Positions 8,752-19,500 of a stretch of DNA of 64,000 bases are shown here, one piece after another. The position numbers were made by a program, and so were the translations under genes. Position 1 is the stretch's first letter. Every line of letters begins with the position of its first letter. The DNA comes from CAVYUC01 sp963771595. GTDB lineage: Bacteria; Bacteroidota; Bacteroidia; Bacteroidales; Prolixibacteraceae. The stretch is from the NCBI GenBank assembly GCA_963771595.1, contig CAVYUC010000020.1, positions 1 to 64,000 on the forward strand, written 5' to 3'. The notes under the pieces were generated by a model. It worked only from the letters and a program-made list of their open reading frames with translations. It did no database searches and was not told where the DNA came from.

Positions 8752-10077
8752 ATGATCATTTTAGACAACGCCCTTCAGACAAGGGAAAATGAAAAAAATC
8801 CAATTCGGGTGGGAATGATTGGCGCCGGATTTATGGGAAAAGGCATTGCCATACAAATAATAAATTCAACTCCCGGAATGGAGCTGGCAGCCATAGCCAA
8901 CCGTACTTTGGAAAAAGCAAAATTAGCGTACAATGCTGCGGGCATTGAAGAAGTGAAAACAGTTGAAAAAGTATCGGCTCTCGACAACAACATTATGAAA
9001 GGAGTTTACTGCATTACCGAAACTCCGGATATAATTTGCAAGTCGGAACATATCGATGCAATTATAGAAGTAACTGGAACAATTGAAGAAAGTGCGCGGC
9101 TAATATTAATGGCATTTGCTTACAAAAAGCATGTAATTCTTATGAATGCTGAAGTAGATGGCACCATTGGCCCGATACTCAAGAAAAAAGCAGATGAAGC
9201 CGGAGTTATTTATACTTCAGCTGACGGAGATCAGCCTGGAGTTGAAATGAATCTTTACCGTTTCGTAAAATCTATTGGCGTCAGGCCGGTAATGTGCGGA
9301 AACATAAAGGGATTGCACGATCCATACAGAAATCCGGCTACCCAGGAAGGTTTTGCACGCAAATGGGGTCAAAATCCATCGATGGTTACTTCGTTTGCCG
9401 ATGGAACCAAAATTTCGTTTGAACAGGCCATAGTAGCAAACGGAACTGGAATGAAGGTTGGCCGACGGGGAATGTATGGTCCCGAAGTCCCCCCGGGAAC
9501 GCCTCTCGATCAAGTGGTGCATAAACTATATCCGGAGGAACAGTTGCTTAATGGCTCTGGCCTGGTTGATTATGTTGTGGGAGCAACGCCGTCACCCGGT
9601 GTTTTTGTATTGGGAACACACGACAATCCGCTCCAGAAACATTACCTCAATCTTTATAAATTAGGCGAAGGACCTCTCTATCTTTTTTACACACCTTACC
9701 ACCTTTGTCATTTTGAAGTTCCGATGACTGTTGCCCGGGCAGTGCTTTTCAATGATGCCACACTGGCTCCGGCAGGTCCGCCTTTTGTGGAAGTAGTAGC
9801 GGCGGCAAAAACAGATTTAAAAATAGCGACAACGCTTGACGGATTAGGCCATTTTATGACCTACGGACTTTGTGAAAACTATACAACTGCTGTAAAACAA
9901 AACCTCCTGCCAATTGGTGTTGCTGAAGGTTGCATCTTAAAACGCGATATAGCCAAAAATGAAGTGCTTACATACGATGATGTAATACTGCCTCCCGGAA
10001 GGATTTGTGACGCATTAAGAAAAGAGCAGCTGCAGGTGTTTCAGAATTGCGATCTGATAAAAAGCAGGGTGGTTTAA
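8752..10077 (+). CDS. SAF-domain NAD(P)-dependent oxidoreductase, homoserine-dehydrogenase-like
   Basis: A 441-residue cytoplasmic protein. A Rossmann-fold dinucleotide-binding motif occurs at about 21-28 (GMIGAGFMG), followed by a homoserine-dehydrogenase-like region (VIEVTGT, MNAEVDGTIGP) and a central catalytic-like domain (DGDQPGVEMNLYRF, GNIKGLHDPYRNP). The C-terminal ~70 residues resemble an SAF domain (LPIGVAEGCILKRDIAKNEVLTYDDV). Proteins with this architecture are annotated as oxidoreductases in sugar or polyol catabolism. No substrate can be read from the sequence. The gene stands alone, so genomic context does not narrow its role. Confidence 0.75.
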   Translation: MIILDNALQTRENEKNPIRVGMIGAGFMGKGIAIQIINSTPGMELAAIANRTLEKAKLAYNAAGIEEVKTVEKVSALDNNIMKGVYCITETPDIICKSEHIDAIIEVTGTIEESARLILMAFAYKKHVILMNAEVDGTIGPILKKKADEAGVIYTSADGDQPGVEMNLYRFVKSIGVRPVMCGNIKGLHDPYRNPATQEGFARKWGQNPSMVTSFADGTKISFEQAIVANGTGMKVGRRGMYGPEVPPGTPLDQVVHKLYPEEQLLNGSGLVDYVVGATPSPGVFVLGTHDNPLQKHYLNLYKLGEGPLYLFYTPYHLCHFEVPMTVARAVLFNDATLAPAGPPFVEVVAAAKTDLKIATTLDGLGHFMTYGLCENYTTAVKQNLLPIGVAEGCILKRDIAKNEVLTYDDVILPPGRICDALRKEQLQVFQNCDLIKSRVV

Positions 10078-10205
10078 AAAAGGAGAAAAATAATTCCTGT
10101 AAACCGGATAAAAAGTGATTACGTCAGTTCCATTTCGGAAATCATAGTTCAGGTCTTTCTGAACCGCCGTCCAAAAAAATTTGTTTAAGGTTGAAAATAT
10201 ACAGT

Positions 10206-10799
10206 ATGGCAAGTTTTTGGAATGAACGTTTTGATGTGGAGGAATATGTTTACGGCACCGAACCCAATCAGTTTTACAAAAAAGAACTGAAAAAACTCAC
10301 TCCGGGTAAAATTCTCTTTCCTGCCGAAGGCGAAGGAAGAAATGCAGTTTATGCAGCAGAACAGGGATGGCAGGTTACCGCTTTCGATCCAAGTACTGTA
10401 GGGAAAGAAAAAGCTGAAAATCTGGCTGAGCAAAAAGGTGTTTCCATAAATTATCTGATCAGCAATTTCGATGAAATGGAATTTCCGGAGGACTCATTCG
10501 ATTGTATAGTATTGATATTTGCGCACATGCATACGCTGAAACGAAAAGAATACCACCAAAAACTCCTCTCATTTTTAAAACCCGGCGGACAACTTATTCT
10601 CGAGGGTTTTTCAAAAAAACAGATAAACAACAAAACCGGTGGCCCGCCCAACGTCGATTTATTGTATTCTGAAAAAGAACTTCAGGAAGATTTTAATGCA
10701 CTTTCCGAATTAAAAATTACCGAGACTGAAGTTGTTCTGGATGAAGGTCCGTTTCACCAGGGGCGGGCATCGGTGATTCGTGTTACCGGTAAAAAGTAA
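10206..10799 (+). CDS. Class I SAM-dependent methyltransferase
   Basis: A 197-residue protein. The start at 10206 is preferred over an in-frame ATG at 10191 because homologues begin with MASFWNERF-like sequence. The SAM-binding region includes ILFPAEGEGRNAVYAAEQGW (motif I) and VTAFDPS (acidic residue for the ribose), then FDCIVLIFAHM and LLSFLKPGGQLILEGF (motifs IV-VI). The layout resembles TehB-like/thiopurine-type small-molecule methyltransferases. Substrate unknown. The following gene begins 44 bp later but has its own promoter match. Confidence 0.8.
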   Translation: MASFWNERFDVEEYVYGTEPNQFYKKELKKLTPGKILFPAEGEGRNAVYAAEQGWQVTAFDPSTVGKEKAENLAEQKGVSINYLISNFDEMEFPEDSFDCIVLIFAHMHTLKRKEYHQKLLSFLKPGGQLILEGFSKKQINNKTGGPPNVDLLYSEKELQEDFNALSELKITETEVVLDEGPFHQGRASVIRVTGKK

Positions 10800-10809
10800 A
10801 CTTTTTTGT

Positions 10810-10817
10810 TATTTTTG
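10810..10817 (+). promoter_or_regulatory. Probable -7 element of the DUF5916 gene
   Basis: TATTTTTG matches TAnnTTTG exactly and ends 26 bp before the TTG start at 10844. No clear TTTG -33 element is visible. Confidence 0.35.
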
Positions 10818-10843
10818 TTGCCGAAAATTAAAGCCTGAACCTT

Positions 10844-12991
10844 TTGAAAAAGCTATTTATTTCGCTTCTTTTATTTATCCCTCTTGTAAAACCGGTGTTT
10901 TCGCAGCCTGTAATAGAAGCTGTCCGGGTAGAAACACCGCCAAAAATCGATGGAATTGTAACCGAAGAAGTTTGGGATAAAGCTTTCCTGACCGATGAAT
11001 TTTACCAGCGCGAACCCAATGAAGGCGCGCCCGTTTCCAAAAAAACAGAATTTTTAACCTGCTACGATGCCAACAACATCTATTTTGCTTTCCGCTGCTG
11101 GGACGATCCGGATAAAATTACAGCAAAGGAAATGGCCCGCGATGTCAGCCTTGGAAATGACGATCGCATCCAGATTATTCTGGATACCTATCTGGATCAT
11201 CGGAATGGTTACTGGTTTCAGATTGGCCCGCGCGGCTCCATTGGCGATGCCATTGTTAGCGAAAATGGAGCAGTTTTCAATAAACAATGGGACGGACTTT
11301 GGTCGGGAAAAGCGCGAATTACAGATTATGGATGGGAAGCCGAAATAGAAATTCCGTTTAAAACCCTGGGGTTTGATAAGGAAAATAACCAGTGGGGAAT
11401 TAAATTCATCCGCCACATTGTAAACAATCTTGAATCGGCGTACTGGCCCGAGGCAAATTTAAATACTTACAAATTCCAGGTTTCCGACGGTGGAATTCTC
11501 AACGGCATCGAAAATATCACACAGGGAATCGGGCTCGACATTTCACCGTACCTTGTCACCGGCCTCGACACCCGAAAAGGCGAAAAAAACGATCCAAATC
11601 TTACAGGTGGTGTCGATTTGTTTTACCAGATTACGCCCAGCCTGAAGTCTTCGCTCACTGTTAATACCGATTTTGCAGAAACCGAAGTCGATGACCGGCA
11701 AATAAACCTCACCCGTTTCAATCTTCATTTTCCGGAGAAAAGAGACTTTTTTCTCGACGGCGCCAATTATTTTCAGTTTGGTATTGCCGCCGACGATGCC
11801 AGCCCGGTTTCAAAAAGAATCATCCCGTTTTTCTCGCGTCGTATGGGACTCGACGAATTTGGTGTCCCTATCCCGATTAATGTGGGGGCAAAACTCACCG
11901 GCCAAATCGGAAAATGGAATGTTGGCATAATGCACATAAACGACGACAGGCCAATCGGGTCCAACAATTTTACCGTTGCCCGTATATCGCGCAACCTCTG
12001 GAAACAATCGTCAGTCGGTGTTATCGCCACCCGCGGAAATGCACTCGGTATTCGCGAAAATTTAACGGCCGGAGCAGATTTAACACTCTCTACCTCCACA
12101 TTCCAGGGAAATAAAAATGCATCGGTTATTTTATTCGGATTGAAATCGGATACAGAAAACAGCGGCGGAAAAGACGGAGCCTGGGGAGCAAGGTTTGCCT
12201 ACCCGAACGATTTTATAAACGCACGGCTGGGACACCTTGAAATTGGCAGGGATTTTATTGCCGGAATGGGATTTGTGCCCCGCACCAACATTCGCGAAAC
12301 ATATAGCGAGCTGCAGTTTGGACCGCGCCCCGACAAATGGGGAATTATGCAGGTTCATTTTGGCGGCGCTTTCGATTATATTACCAACCTGGAAACCGGT
12401 AAACTGGAAACGCGCGCCTATAAAATCAAGCCGCTGGGATTACGGTTTATGTCGGGCGAACAGCTGGAATATTCCATTGTCAGCCAGTACGAATTTCTGG
12501 AAGAAGATTTTAATATTTTCAGCGATTTTGTAATTCCACAGGGAAAATATGAATGGTGGCAACATGAAATTCAGCTGACAACCAAAGGAGCCCGTAATTT
12601 ATGGGGAAATGCAAGCTACAGTTTTGGCGATTTTTTTAACGGCAGGCGCAAAGATATTGTGGCTCAGGCCAACTGGAAAGTGGCAGTTCCGTTTTTTTTA
12701 GGCGGAACATTAATCCGGAATCATGTTTTTTTACCGAAAGGTGATTTTACGGCAAACATTTTTCAGGTAAATGCCAACATACTTTTCAGTCCCGATATCA
12801 CGCTGTACAATTTTGTTCAATACGATAATGCCAGCAAAATTGCAGGCTTGCAATCGCGGTTTCAGTGGATACTGAAACCCGGAAACGAAATCATTCTTGC
12901 CTGGACTGCCAACTTCCTTAAACCGCAGGATCGTTATATTATGGGAGAAAGCAGTGCACGCCTGAAACTGAAATACAACATCCGGTTTTAA
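10844..12991 (+). CDS. CBM9-like/DUF5916 outer-membrane protein
   Basis: A 715-residue protein that starts with TTG at 10844; this start gives a clean signal peptide (KKLFISLLLFIPLVKPVFSQ). Residues about 25-215 form a CBM9-like domain (KIDGIVTEEVWDKA, NIYFAFRCWDDP, IEIPFKTLGF). The remainder (DUF5916) is rich in alternating beta-strand segments, ending in KLKYNIRF, as expected for an outer-membrane barrel. The family is widespread in Bacteroidota and often sits near peptide or carbohydrate hydrolases, but its role is not established. The gene is monocistronic here, between a methyltransferase and rho. Confidence 0.8.
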   Translation: MKKLFISLLLFIPLVKPVFSQPVIEAVRVETPPKIDGIVTEEVWDKAFLTDEFYQREPNEGAPVSKKTEFLTCYDANNIYFAFRCWDDPDKITAKEMARDVSLGNDDRIQIILDTYLDHRNGYWFQIGPRGSIGDAIVSENGAVFNKQWDGLWSGKARITDYGWEAEIEIPFKTLGFDKENNQWGIKFIRHIVNNLESAYWPEANLNTYKFQVSDGGILNGIENITQGIGLDISPYLVTGLDTRKGEKNDPNLTGGVDLFYQITPSLKSSLTVNTDFAETEVDDRQINLTRFNLHFPEKRDFFLDGANYFQFGIAADDASPVSKRIIPFFSRRMGLDEFGVPIPINVGAKLTGQIGKWNVGIMHINDDRPIGSNNFTVARISRNLWKQSSVGVIATRGNALGIRENLTAGADLTLSTSTFQGNKNASVILFGLKSDTENSGGKDGAWGARFAYPNDFINARLGHLEIGRDFIAGMGFVPRTNIRETYSELQFGPRPDKWGIMQVHFGGAFDYITNLETGKLETRAYKIKPLGLRFMSGEQLEYSIVSQYEFLEEDFNIFSDFVIPQGKYEWWQHEIQLTTKGARNLWGNASYSFGDFFNGRRKDIVAQANWKVAVPFFLGGTLIRNHVFLPKGDFTANIFQVNANILFSPDITLYNFVQYDNASKIAGLQSRFQWILKPGNEIILAWTANFLKPQDRYIMGESSARLKLKYNIRF

Positions 12992-13303
12992 AAACGTGCA
13001 GATTGTTAAACATTTTTCATTAATCGACGTTAAAAAATAAACAAGCACAACAAGCTATACCGCAATACATCAGGCACTAATATTTGCCTTTTCAGCGGAT
13101 TAATTTAAAATTTACTCTATAAAACGTTAATTTAAAGGGACAACTCAACAAAAAAAGATTCTAATTTTTGGTTTGTAGTAAGTATTTAATTATTATTGCA
13201 ACCGAATTTCAAAGTATTCTCGTCTCCACGTTATTTGTTCCAAATAATTTATCATCAATAAAAGAAAATTAAATCGGGAAAAGAGATTAATAAGTTAATA
13301 CAC
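12992..13303. other. Intergenic region and long rho leader
   Basis: About 310 bp with no ORF. It includes the probable rho promoter (13167-13198) and a leader of about 100 nt. Rho is commonly autoregulated through its leader, but no defined structure is recognised here. Confidence 0.5.
13167..13198 (+). promoter_or_regulatory. Probable rho promoter
   Basis: TTTG at 13167-13170, a 20-bp spacer, then TATTATTG at 13191-13198, one mismatch from TAnnTTTG. It lies about 105 bp upstream of the rho start codon. Confidence 0.45.
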
Positions 13304-15145
13304 ATGTACGACATTTTAGAATTGAATAAAAAGCTCGTTCCAGAGCTGCGTGAGATTGCTAAGGAGCTAAATATCAAACGCGTTGAATCATACAAAAAAC
13401 AAGACCTTGTATATAAGATTCTGGATACACAGGCGATTCAGGAAGCTGAAAACAAGGAAAAAAAGAATCCACAAAAAGAGCAACCTGCTAAAGAAGACCG
13501 GTCAATCAAGAATTTTTTACGCAAAAAACCCGAAAACCGGGAGCAGGAAAATAATCAGAATGACAACCAAAAACGAGGCAGACGGCCACGCCGCGACAGA
13601 GTTGAACCGGTACTGAAAAGGGAAAAAGTTAAAGTGACTTCAAAAAAACCTGAAAATATAGAAGGTCAGGATGGTCCGGTGCAGTCAAGGCAGGATCAGA
13701 TTAAAGCCATTATTAAAGGATTCAACAACGAAAAATCGAAAAAACCGGCCGAAGAAAACAAACAGGAACAGCCAGCTCAGGCACAAACAGAGCAGGTAAA
13801 TAAGGAAAGACAACCGGAAAGACAGCCGGAAAAACCTCAGGTTGAAAAGAAACACGAAAGAAAAGAACAGGCTCCTGTTGAAGCAAAAGTCCAGACGGAA
13901 GAACAGACAAAAACACAGGATAAAGAACGAGAAGGCGATAAGTTCAAATCGCATAAAAAAGAACCACATAAATCCTATCAGAAAAAACAGGATAATAATT
14001 ACAAAAACAATAAACAGTACGAATTCGAAGGAATTGTTACCAATACCGGCGTGCTTGAAATTTTGATGGATGGCTACGGTTTTCTGCGTTCGTCGGATTT
14101 TAATTACCTGAATTCGCCTGATGATATTTATGTATCACAATCACAGATAAAATTATTCGGCCTTAAAACCGGCGATACAATAAGAGGTTCAATTCGGCCG
14201 CCAAAAGAAGGTGAAAAATATTTCCCGCTTATTAAAGTACTCGAAATCAATGGAAGAAGTCCGGAATATATTCGCGACCGCGTGCCGTTCGATCACCTCA
14301 CCCCACTGTTTCCCGAAGAAAAATTTGAACTGACCGGAAACGGCCACGACAATATTTCCACACGGATTGTTGACATGTTTGCACCAATCGGAAAAGGCCA
14401 GCGCGGTTTAATTGTAGCGCAGCCAAAAACAGGTAAAACAGTTTTACTGAAGGAAATTGCAAATGCAATAGCGGCCAATCATCCGGAAGTGTTTATGATT
14501 GTGCTTCTGATTGATGAACGTCCGGAGGAAGTTACCGATATGGCCCGCAGCGTAAATGCCGAGGTGATATCTTCTACTTTTGACGAGCCGGCGGACAAAC
14601 ATGTAAGAGTGGCCAATATTGTTCTGGAAAAAGCAAAACGTCTGGTGGAATGCGGCCACGATGTGGTTATTCTGCTGGATTCAATTACACGTTTGGCCCG
14701 CGCATACAATACGGTTCAGCCCGCTTCGGGTAAAGTACTTTCGGGTGGTGTGGATGCCAATGCACTGCACAAGCCAAAACGCTTTTTTGGTGCAGCCCGT
14801 AATATCGAAGAAGGTGGATCGCTTACCATTCTTTCCACAGCATTAACGGAAACCGGCTCGAAAATGGATGAAGTTATTTTTGAAGAATTTAAAGGAACCG
14901 GCAACATGGAATTGCAGCTCGACAGGAAACTTTCCAACAAACGGATTTTCCCGGCGGTGGATATTCCTTCATCAAGTACACGCCGCGAAGATCTGCTGAT
15001 TTCAAAAGAAATGTTAAGCAAATTATGGATTCTGCGAAATTACCTGGGTGATATGAATTCGCTGGAAGCAATGGAATTTATGAAAACAAGATTGATGCGT
15101 TCCAATTCCATTGCGGAATTCCTTGCCTCAATGAACGACGGATAA
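13304..15145 (+). CDS. rho: Transcription termination factor Rho, with long charged insert
   Basis: A 613-residue hexameric RNA helicase that terminates transcription, well above the ~420 residues of E. coli Rho. The N-terminal helical Rho_N domain (1-40) is followed by a low-complexity K/E/Q/R-rich insert at about 45-235. Then come the cold-shock RNA-binding domain (236-315, EGIVTNTGVLEIL, DGYGFLRS) and the ATPase core. Walker A is QPKTGKTV (373-380); later motifs include LLIDERPEEVTDM, the Q-loop region (ARAYNTVQPASGKVLSGGVD) and an R-rich C-terminal part. Long inserts of this kind are known in Bacteroidota Rho and probably add RNA contacts or phase-separation behaviour. Single gene with its own promoter and terminator. 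Confidence 0.97.
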   Translation: MYDILELNKKLVPELREIAKELNIKRVESYKKQDLVYKILDTQAIQEAENKEKKNPQKEQPAKEDRSIKNFLRKKPENREQENNQNDNQKRGRRPRRDRVEPVLKREKVKVTSKKPENIEGQDGPVQSRQDQIKAIIKGFNNEKSKKPAEENKQEQPAQAQTEQVNKERQPERQPEKPQVEKKHERKEQAPVEAKVQTEEQTKTQDKEREGDKFKSHKKEPHKSYQKKQDNNYKNNKQYEFEGIVTNTGVLEILMDGYGFLRSSDFNYLNSPDDIYVSQSQIKLFGLKTGDTIRGSIRPPKEGEKYFPLIKVLEINGRSPEYIRDRVPFDHLTPLFPEEKFELTGNGHDNISTRIVDMFAPIGKGQRGLIVAQPKTGKTVLLKEIANAIAANHPEVFMIVLLIDERPEEVTDMARSVNAEVISSTFDEPADKHVRVANIVLEKAKRLVECGHDVVILLDSITRLARAYNTVQPASGKVLSGGVDANALHKPKRFFGAARNIEEGGSLTILSTALTETGSKMDEVIFEEFKGTGNMELQLDRKLSNKRIFPAVDIPSSSTRREDLLISKEMLSKLWILRNYLGDMNSLEAMEFMKTRLMRSNSIAEFLASMNDG

Positions 15146-15165
15146 TTAAATAAAATATTAAAATT

Positions 15166-15199
15166 GAAAAGCAGACATATCAGTGTCTGCTTTTTTTGT
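15166..15199 (+). terminator. Rho-independent terminator after rho
   Basis: A gcagaca/tgtctgc stem followed by seven T residues, about 20 bp past the rho stop codon. Confidence 0.85.
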
Positions 15200-15300
15200 T
15201 TCTTCCCGAACTACTAAAAACCACTTATTTTTATTAGTTATAAATTACACATATTTTAAAGAATTGACATCTACACATTACAATATGGTGTAAAAACTGT

Positions 15301-15308
15301 TATTTTTG
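15301..15308 (+). promoter_or_regulatory. Probable -7 element of the AAA ATPase gene
   Basis: TATTTTTG fits TAnnTTTG exactly. It lies only 16 bp before the TTG start at 15325, so the transcript would have a very short leader. Confidence 0.4.
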
Positions 15309-15324
15309 CATAAAAATTATAGCA

Positions 15325-16500
15325 TTGGAATTTTTTCAAAATACACATAAAACTTTGCTTGAAAGCACACACTTCACGCTAAAAAGAGAGCTTTCGAAAA
15401 GCATCAACTGGACCGACAGGTTGATTTGTATCAAAGGCTTTCGGGGTGTGGGGAAAACTACTTTCCTGCTCGATTACCTGAAACAGGAATTTCCGGGTGA
15501 TAATTCCGTGCTGTATGTCAACCTCAACAATTTCTATTTTACAAAACGATCCATTATTTCGTTTGCCGATGAATTTGCAAAACGGGGGGGTAAAATCCTT
15601 CTGCTCGATCAAATTCAGAAGTACCCAAACTGGTCGAAAGAATTAAGGCAATGTTATGATCAACTGCCGGGACTAACAATAATTTTCACATCTTCACCTG
15701 TTTTGCGGATTGCCGAAAACAATATTGATTTACAAGGCATTGCTAAAGTTTATCATTTGGAAGGGCTTTCATTCAGAGAATACCTGAACAATGCGACAAA
15801 CAGCAATTTCAGGGTTTATACCTTTGAAGAAATACTGAAAAATCATGTTCAAATTGCCAGCGACATTGTTGCCAATGTACGTCCACTGGCGTATTTTAAC
15901 GATTATTTAAGACACGGATATTTCCCTTATTTTATTGTCGATCCAAACTTTTACACCAACCGGTTACTAAAGCATATTAACCTGGCGCTTGAAATCGATG
16001 TTCCTTACATCAACCAGATTGAGCTGAAGTATTTATCGAAATTGCGCAAACTGCTGCATATTATTGCCTCTGAAACGCCTTTCACACCAAATGTTAGTAA
16101 ATTGGCAACTGCAGTGGAAACTTCGCGCGCTACTATAATGAATTACCTCAGGTACCTAAAAAATGCCCGGTTAATTCAGTTACTTTATGCAAACGGCGGT
16201 GAGGATGAAATGAAAAAACCTGACAGAGTGTACATGCACAATACCAATTTATTGTACGCCATAGCCCCAAATAATACAGATAAATTAAATTTACAACATA
16301 CATTTTTTTACAACCAGGTGGGATATATTTTGCCGGTTAACAGTACTGTAAAAAGTGATTTTCTCGTTGACAATCAATACCATTTTATATTGGGAGGACA
16401 AAATACTGATCCAAAAAGAAGTACTATTGTTGCAGCCGATATGCTGGAAATTGGTAGCAAAAACAAAATACCGCTCTGGTTATTCGGTTTTTTATATTGA
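15325..16500 (+). CDS. AAA_14/DUF4143-type ATPase with degenerate Walker B
   Basis: A 391-residue protein starting with TTG. It has Walker A GFRGVGKTT (38-46), then a Walker B-like strand ending LLLDQIQKYPNW (91-102), the GLSFREYL motif typical of Bacteroidota members, a winged-helix region with TSRATIMNYLRYLKNARLI, and a C-terminal DUF4143-like part. In family members recalled from memory the Walker B reads DE, a GSS follows, and an arginine pair (DLSRR) precedes GLSFREY. Here these are DQ, TSSP and DLQGIAK. ATP binding looks possible, hydrolysis less likely. The C-terminus (after about 330) also looks shortened. Family function is unresolved. It precedes nifJ by 55 bp. Confidence 0.8.
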   Translation: MEFFQNTHKTLLESTHFTLKRELSKSINWTDRLICIKGFRGVGKTTFLLDYLKQEFPGDNSVLYVNLNNFYFTKRSIISFADEFAKRGGKILLLDQIQKYPNWSKELRQCYDQLPGLTIIFTSSPVLRIAENNIDLQGIAKVYHLEGLSFREYLNNATNSNFRVYTFEEILKNHVQIASDIVANVRPLAYFNDYLRHGYFPYFIVDPNFYTNRLLKHINLALEIDVPYINQIELKYLSKLRKLLHIIASETPFTPNVSKLATAVETSRATIMNYLRYLKNARLIQLLYANGGEDEMKKPDRVYMHNTNLLYAIAPNNTDKLNLQHTFFYNQVGYILPVNSTVKSDFLVDNQYHFILGGQNTDPKRSTIVAADMLEIGSKNKIPLWLFGFLY

Positions 16501-16555
16501 TATGAATTAATGAAAATTATTGAATTATAACTTTTTAGAATAAAAGGAAAACAAA

Positions 16556-19500
16556 ATGACAAAACAAAAAAAATTTCTCACATGCGACGGAAACTATGCT
16601 GCAGCATATATGAGTTACATGTTTAGTGAAGTCGCCTGCATCTATCCTATTACGCCATCGTCAACAATGGCAGAATATGTAGACGAATGGGCTGCTTTTG
16701 GCAAAAAAAATATGTTTGGCCGCCCCGTCAGGCTCGCCGAAATGCAAAGCGAAGGCGGCGCAGCGGGTGCCGTGCATGGAGCATTGCAATCAGGAGCTTT
16801 AACAACAACTTATACAGCTTCTCAGGGATTGTTACTGATGATTCCGAATATGTACAAAATTGCAGGCGAATTGCTGCCAACAGTTTTTCATGTTAGCGCC
16901 CGGGCTCTTGCCGGTCATGCCCTTTCAATTTTTGGCGACCACAGCGATATTTATGCTGCCCGCCAGACAGGATTTGCCATGATGGCCGCAGGTTCGGTTC
17001 AGGAAGAGATGGATTTGGCCGGTGTAGCGCACCTTGCCACCCTGAAATCAAGAATTCCGTTCCTTTCGTTCTTCGATGGATTCCGTACTTCTCACGAAAT
17101 CCAGAAAATCGAAGCCATTCAAATGGAAGATATTATGCCGCTTGTTGATCAGGATGCGTTGCAGGAATTCAGAAACCGGGCTTTGAACCCGGAACACCCG
17201 GTAACCCGCGGTACAGCTCAAAACCCAGATATTTTCTTTCAGGCAAAAGAATCGTCAAATAAATTTTACGATGCAGTGCCCGATATTGTAGCCGATTACA
17301 TGGCGCAAATCAGCAAAATTACCGGACGCGAATACAAACCGTTTACTTATTATGGCGCTCCGGATGCCGAAAATATCATTATAGCAATGGGATCGGCAAC
17401 TGAAACCATTCGTGAAACAATCGATTATTTAACCGAACAGGGTAAAAAAGTAGGTTTACTGACTGTTCATTTGTTCCGGCCGTTTTCTGCTAAATATTTC
17501 ATGCAGGCATTGCCTAAAACAGCAAAACGCATTGCAGTTCTTGACCGCGCAAAAGAACCGGGAGCTGCCGGCGAACCACTTTATCTGGATATTAAAGCTA
17601 CATTCTATGGTAAGGAAAATGCACCGGTTATTGTTGGCGGACGTTACGGTTTAGGTTCAAAAGATACTACACCGTCACAAATTCTTTCGGTTTATGAAAA
17701 CCTTGAAATGAATGAGCCTAAAAACGATTTCACCATCGGAATTGTTGACGACGTAACATTCAAATCACTTCCGCTGAAAGACGAAATTGATATGGCGCCA
17801 AAAGGAACTTACCAGGCAAAATTCTATGGTTTGGGTTCCGACGGTACAGTGGGTGCAAACAAAAATTCCATTAAAATTATTGGTGATGCCACTGACAAAT
17901 ACTGCCAGGGATATTTTCAGTACGATTCAAAAAAATCTGGTGGTTTTACCTGTTCGCACCTTCGCTTCGGCGATAAGCAAATCCGGTCGACTTACCTGGT
18001 TACAACACCCGATTTTGTTGCCTGTCATGTTCCGGCATATATTAATTTATACGATGTGTTAAAAGGGCTGAAAAAAGGTGGTTCCTTCCTGTTGAATTCC
18101 ATCTGGGACGAAGAAGAAACAAAAAAACGCCTTCCTGACAGCATGAAAAAATATATGGCACAAAATGATATTAAATTTTATATCATTAACGGTACCAAAC
18201 TTGGTGAGGAAATTGGTCTGGGAACCCGTACCAACACCATCATGCAATCGGCTTTCTTTAAAATTACCGGTGTAATTCCATATGAAATGGCAGTCGACGA
18301 AATGAAAAAAGCCATTATCAAAAGCTACGGTAAAAAAGGTGAACGCGTAGTAAACATGAACTTTGCTGCAGTTGAAGCTGGTGGTAAAAATGTGAAGAAA
18401 GTTTCTGTTCCGGAAGAATGGAAAAATATTGAAGTTTCTCATACCAATGGACAATCACAGCGGCCGGAATATATTGTAAGAGTGGTTGATCAAATCAATG
18501 CCCAAAAAGGGGATGATCTTCCTGTTTCAACCTTTGTTGGTGCCGAAGACGGAACTTTTCCCCTGGGAACTGCATCTTACGAAAAACGTGGTATCGCGGT
18601 AAATGTGCCCGACTGGCTGCCCGAAAATTGTATTCAGTGTAACCAATGTGCATATGTTTGTCCTCATGCTGCCATTCGTCCGTTCCTCCTTACTCCCGAA
18701 GAAACCGAAGCAGCGCCTGCCGGAACTGAAACTTTGGTTGCAGCGCCAGCTAAAATGTTTGGCGGCCTTAATTTCCGCATCCAGGTTACTCCGCTCGATT
18801 GCACCGGTTGCGGAAACTGTGCCGAAGTTTGCCCTTCAAAAGAAAAAGCTTTGGTTATGGAACCGCTGGATACGCAGCGCGACGAAATCGAACGCTGGGA
18901 TTATATGGTTAACGACGTTTCACTGAAAGAAAAAGTGGTAGATAAAACCAAAACCGTTAAAAATTCACAATTTGCACAGCCACTGTTCGAGTTCTCGGGA
19001 GCTTGTGCCGGTTGTGGAGAAACTCCTTATATCAAACTGATTACGCAATTATATGGCGAACGGATGATGGTGGCCAATGCCACGGGTTGTTCTTCCATTT
19101 ATGGAGGTTCAGCGCCATCAACTCCATACTGTACCAATAAAGATTCAGGACACGGTCCGGCATGGGCAAATTCACTTTTTGAAGACAATGCCGAATATGG
19201 TTTTGGTTTTGCTGAAGGTGTTTCTGCACAGCGCGAACGGATTGCCGAAATCATGAGCACTGCCGTTAATAATGGCGCTTCTGATGCTGAAAAAGAAGCT
19301 TTCAACCTTTGGCTCGAAAATAAAGACAATGGCGAAGGTTCAGTTACCGCATCGGCAAAAGTGCTGGATGTAATTGAAGAAAGTAAAAGTGATTATGCCA
19401 AAGAAATCAACAAGCTGAAACAGTATCTGGTTAAAAAATCAGTTTGGGTGTTTGGTGGCGACGGATGGGCATACGATATCGGTTACGGCGGCCTCGACCA

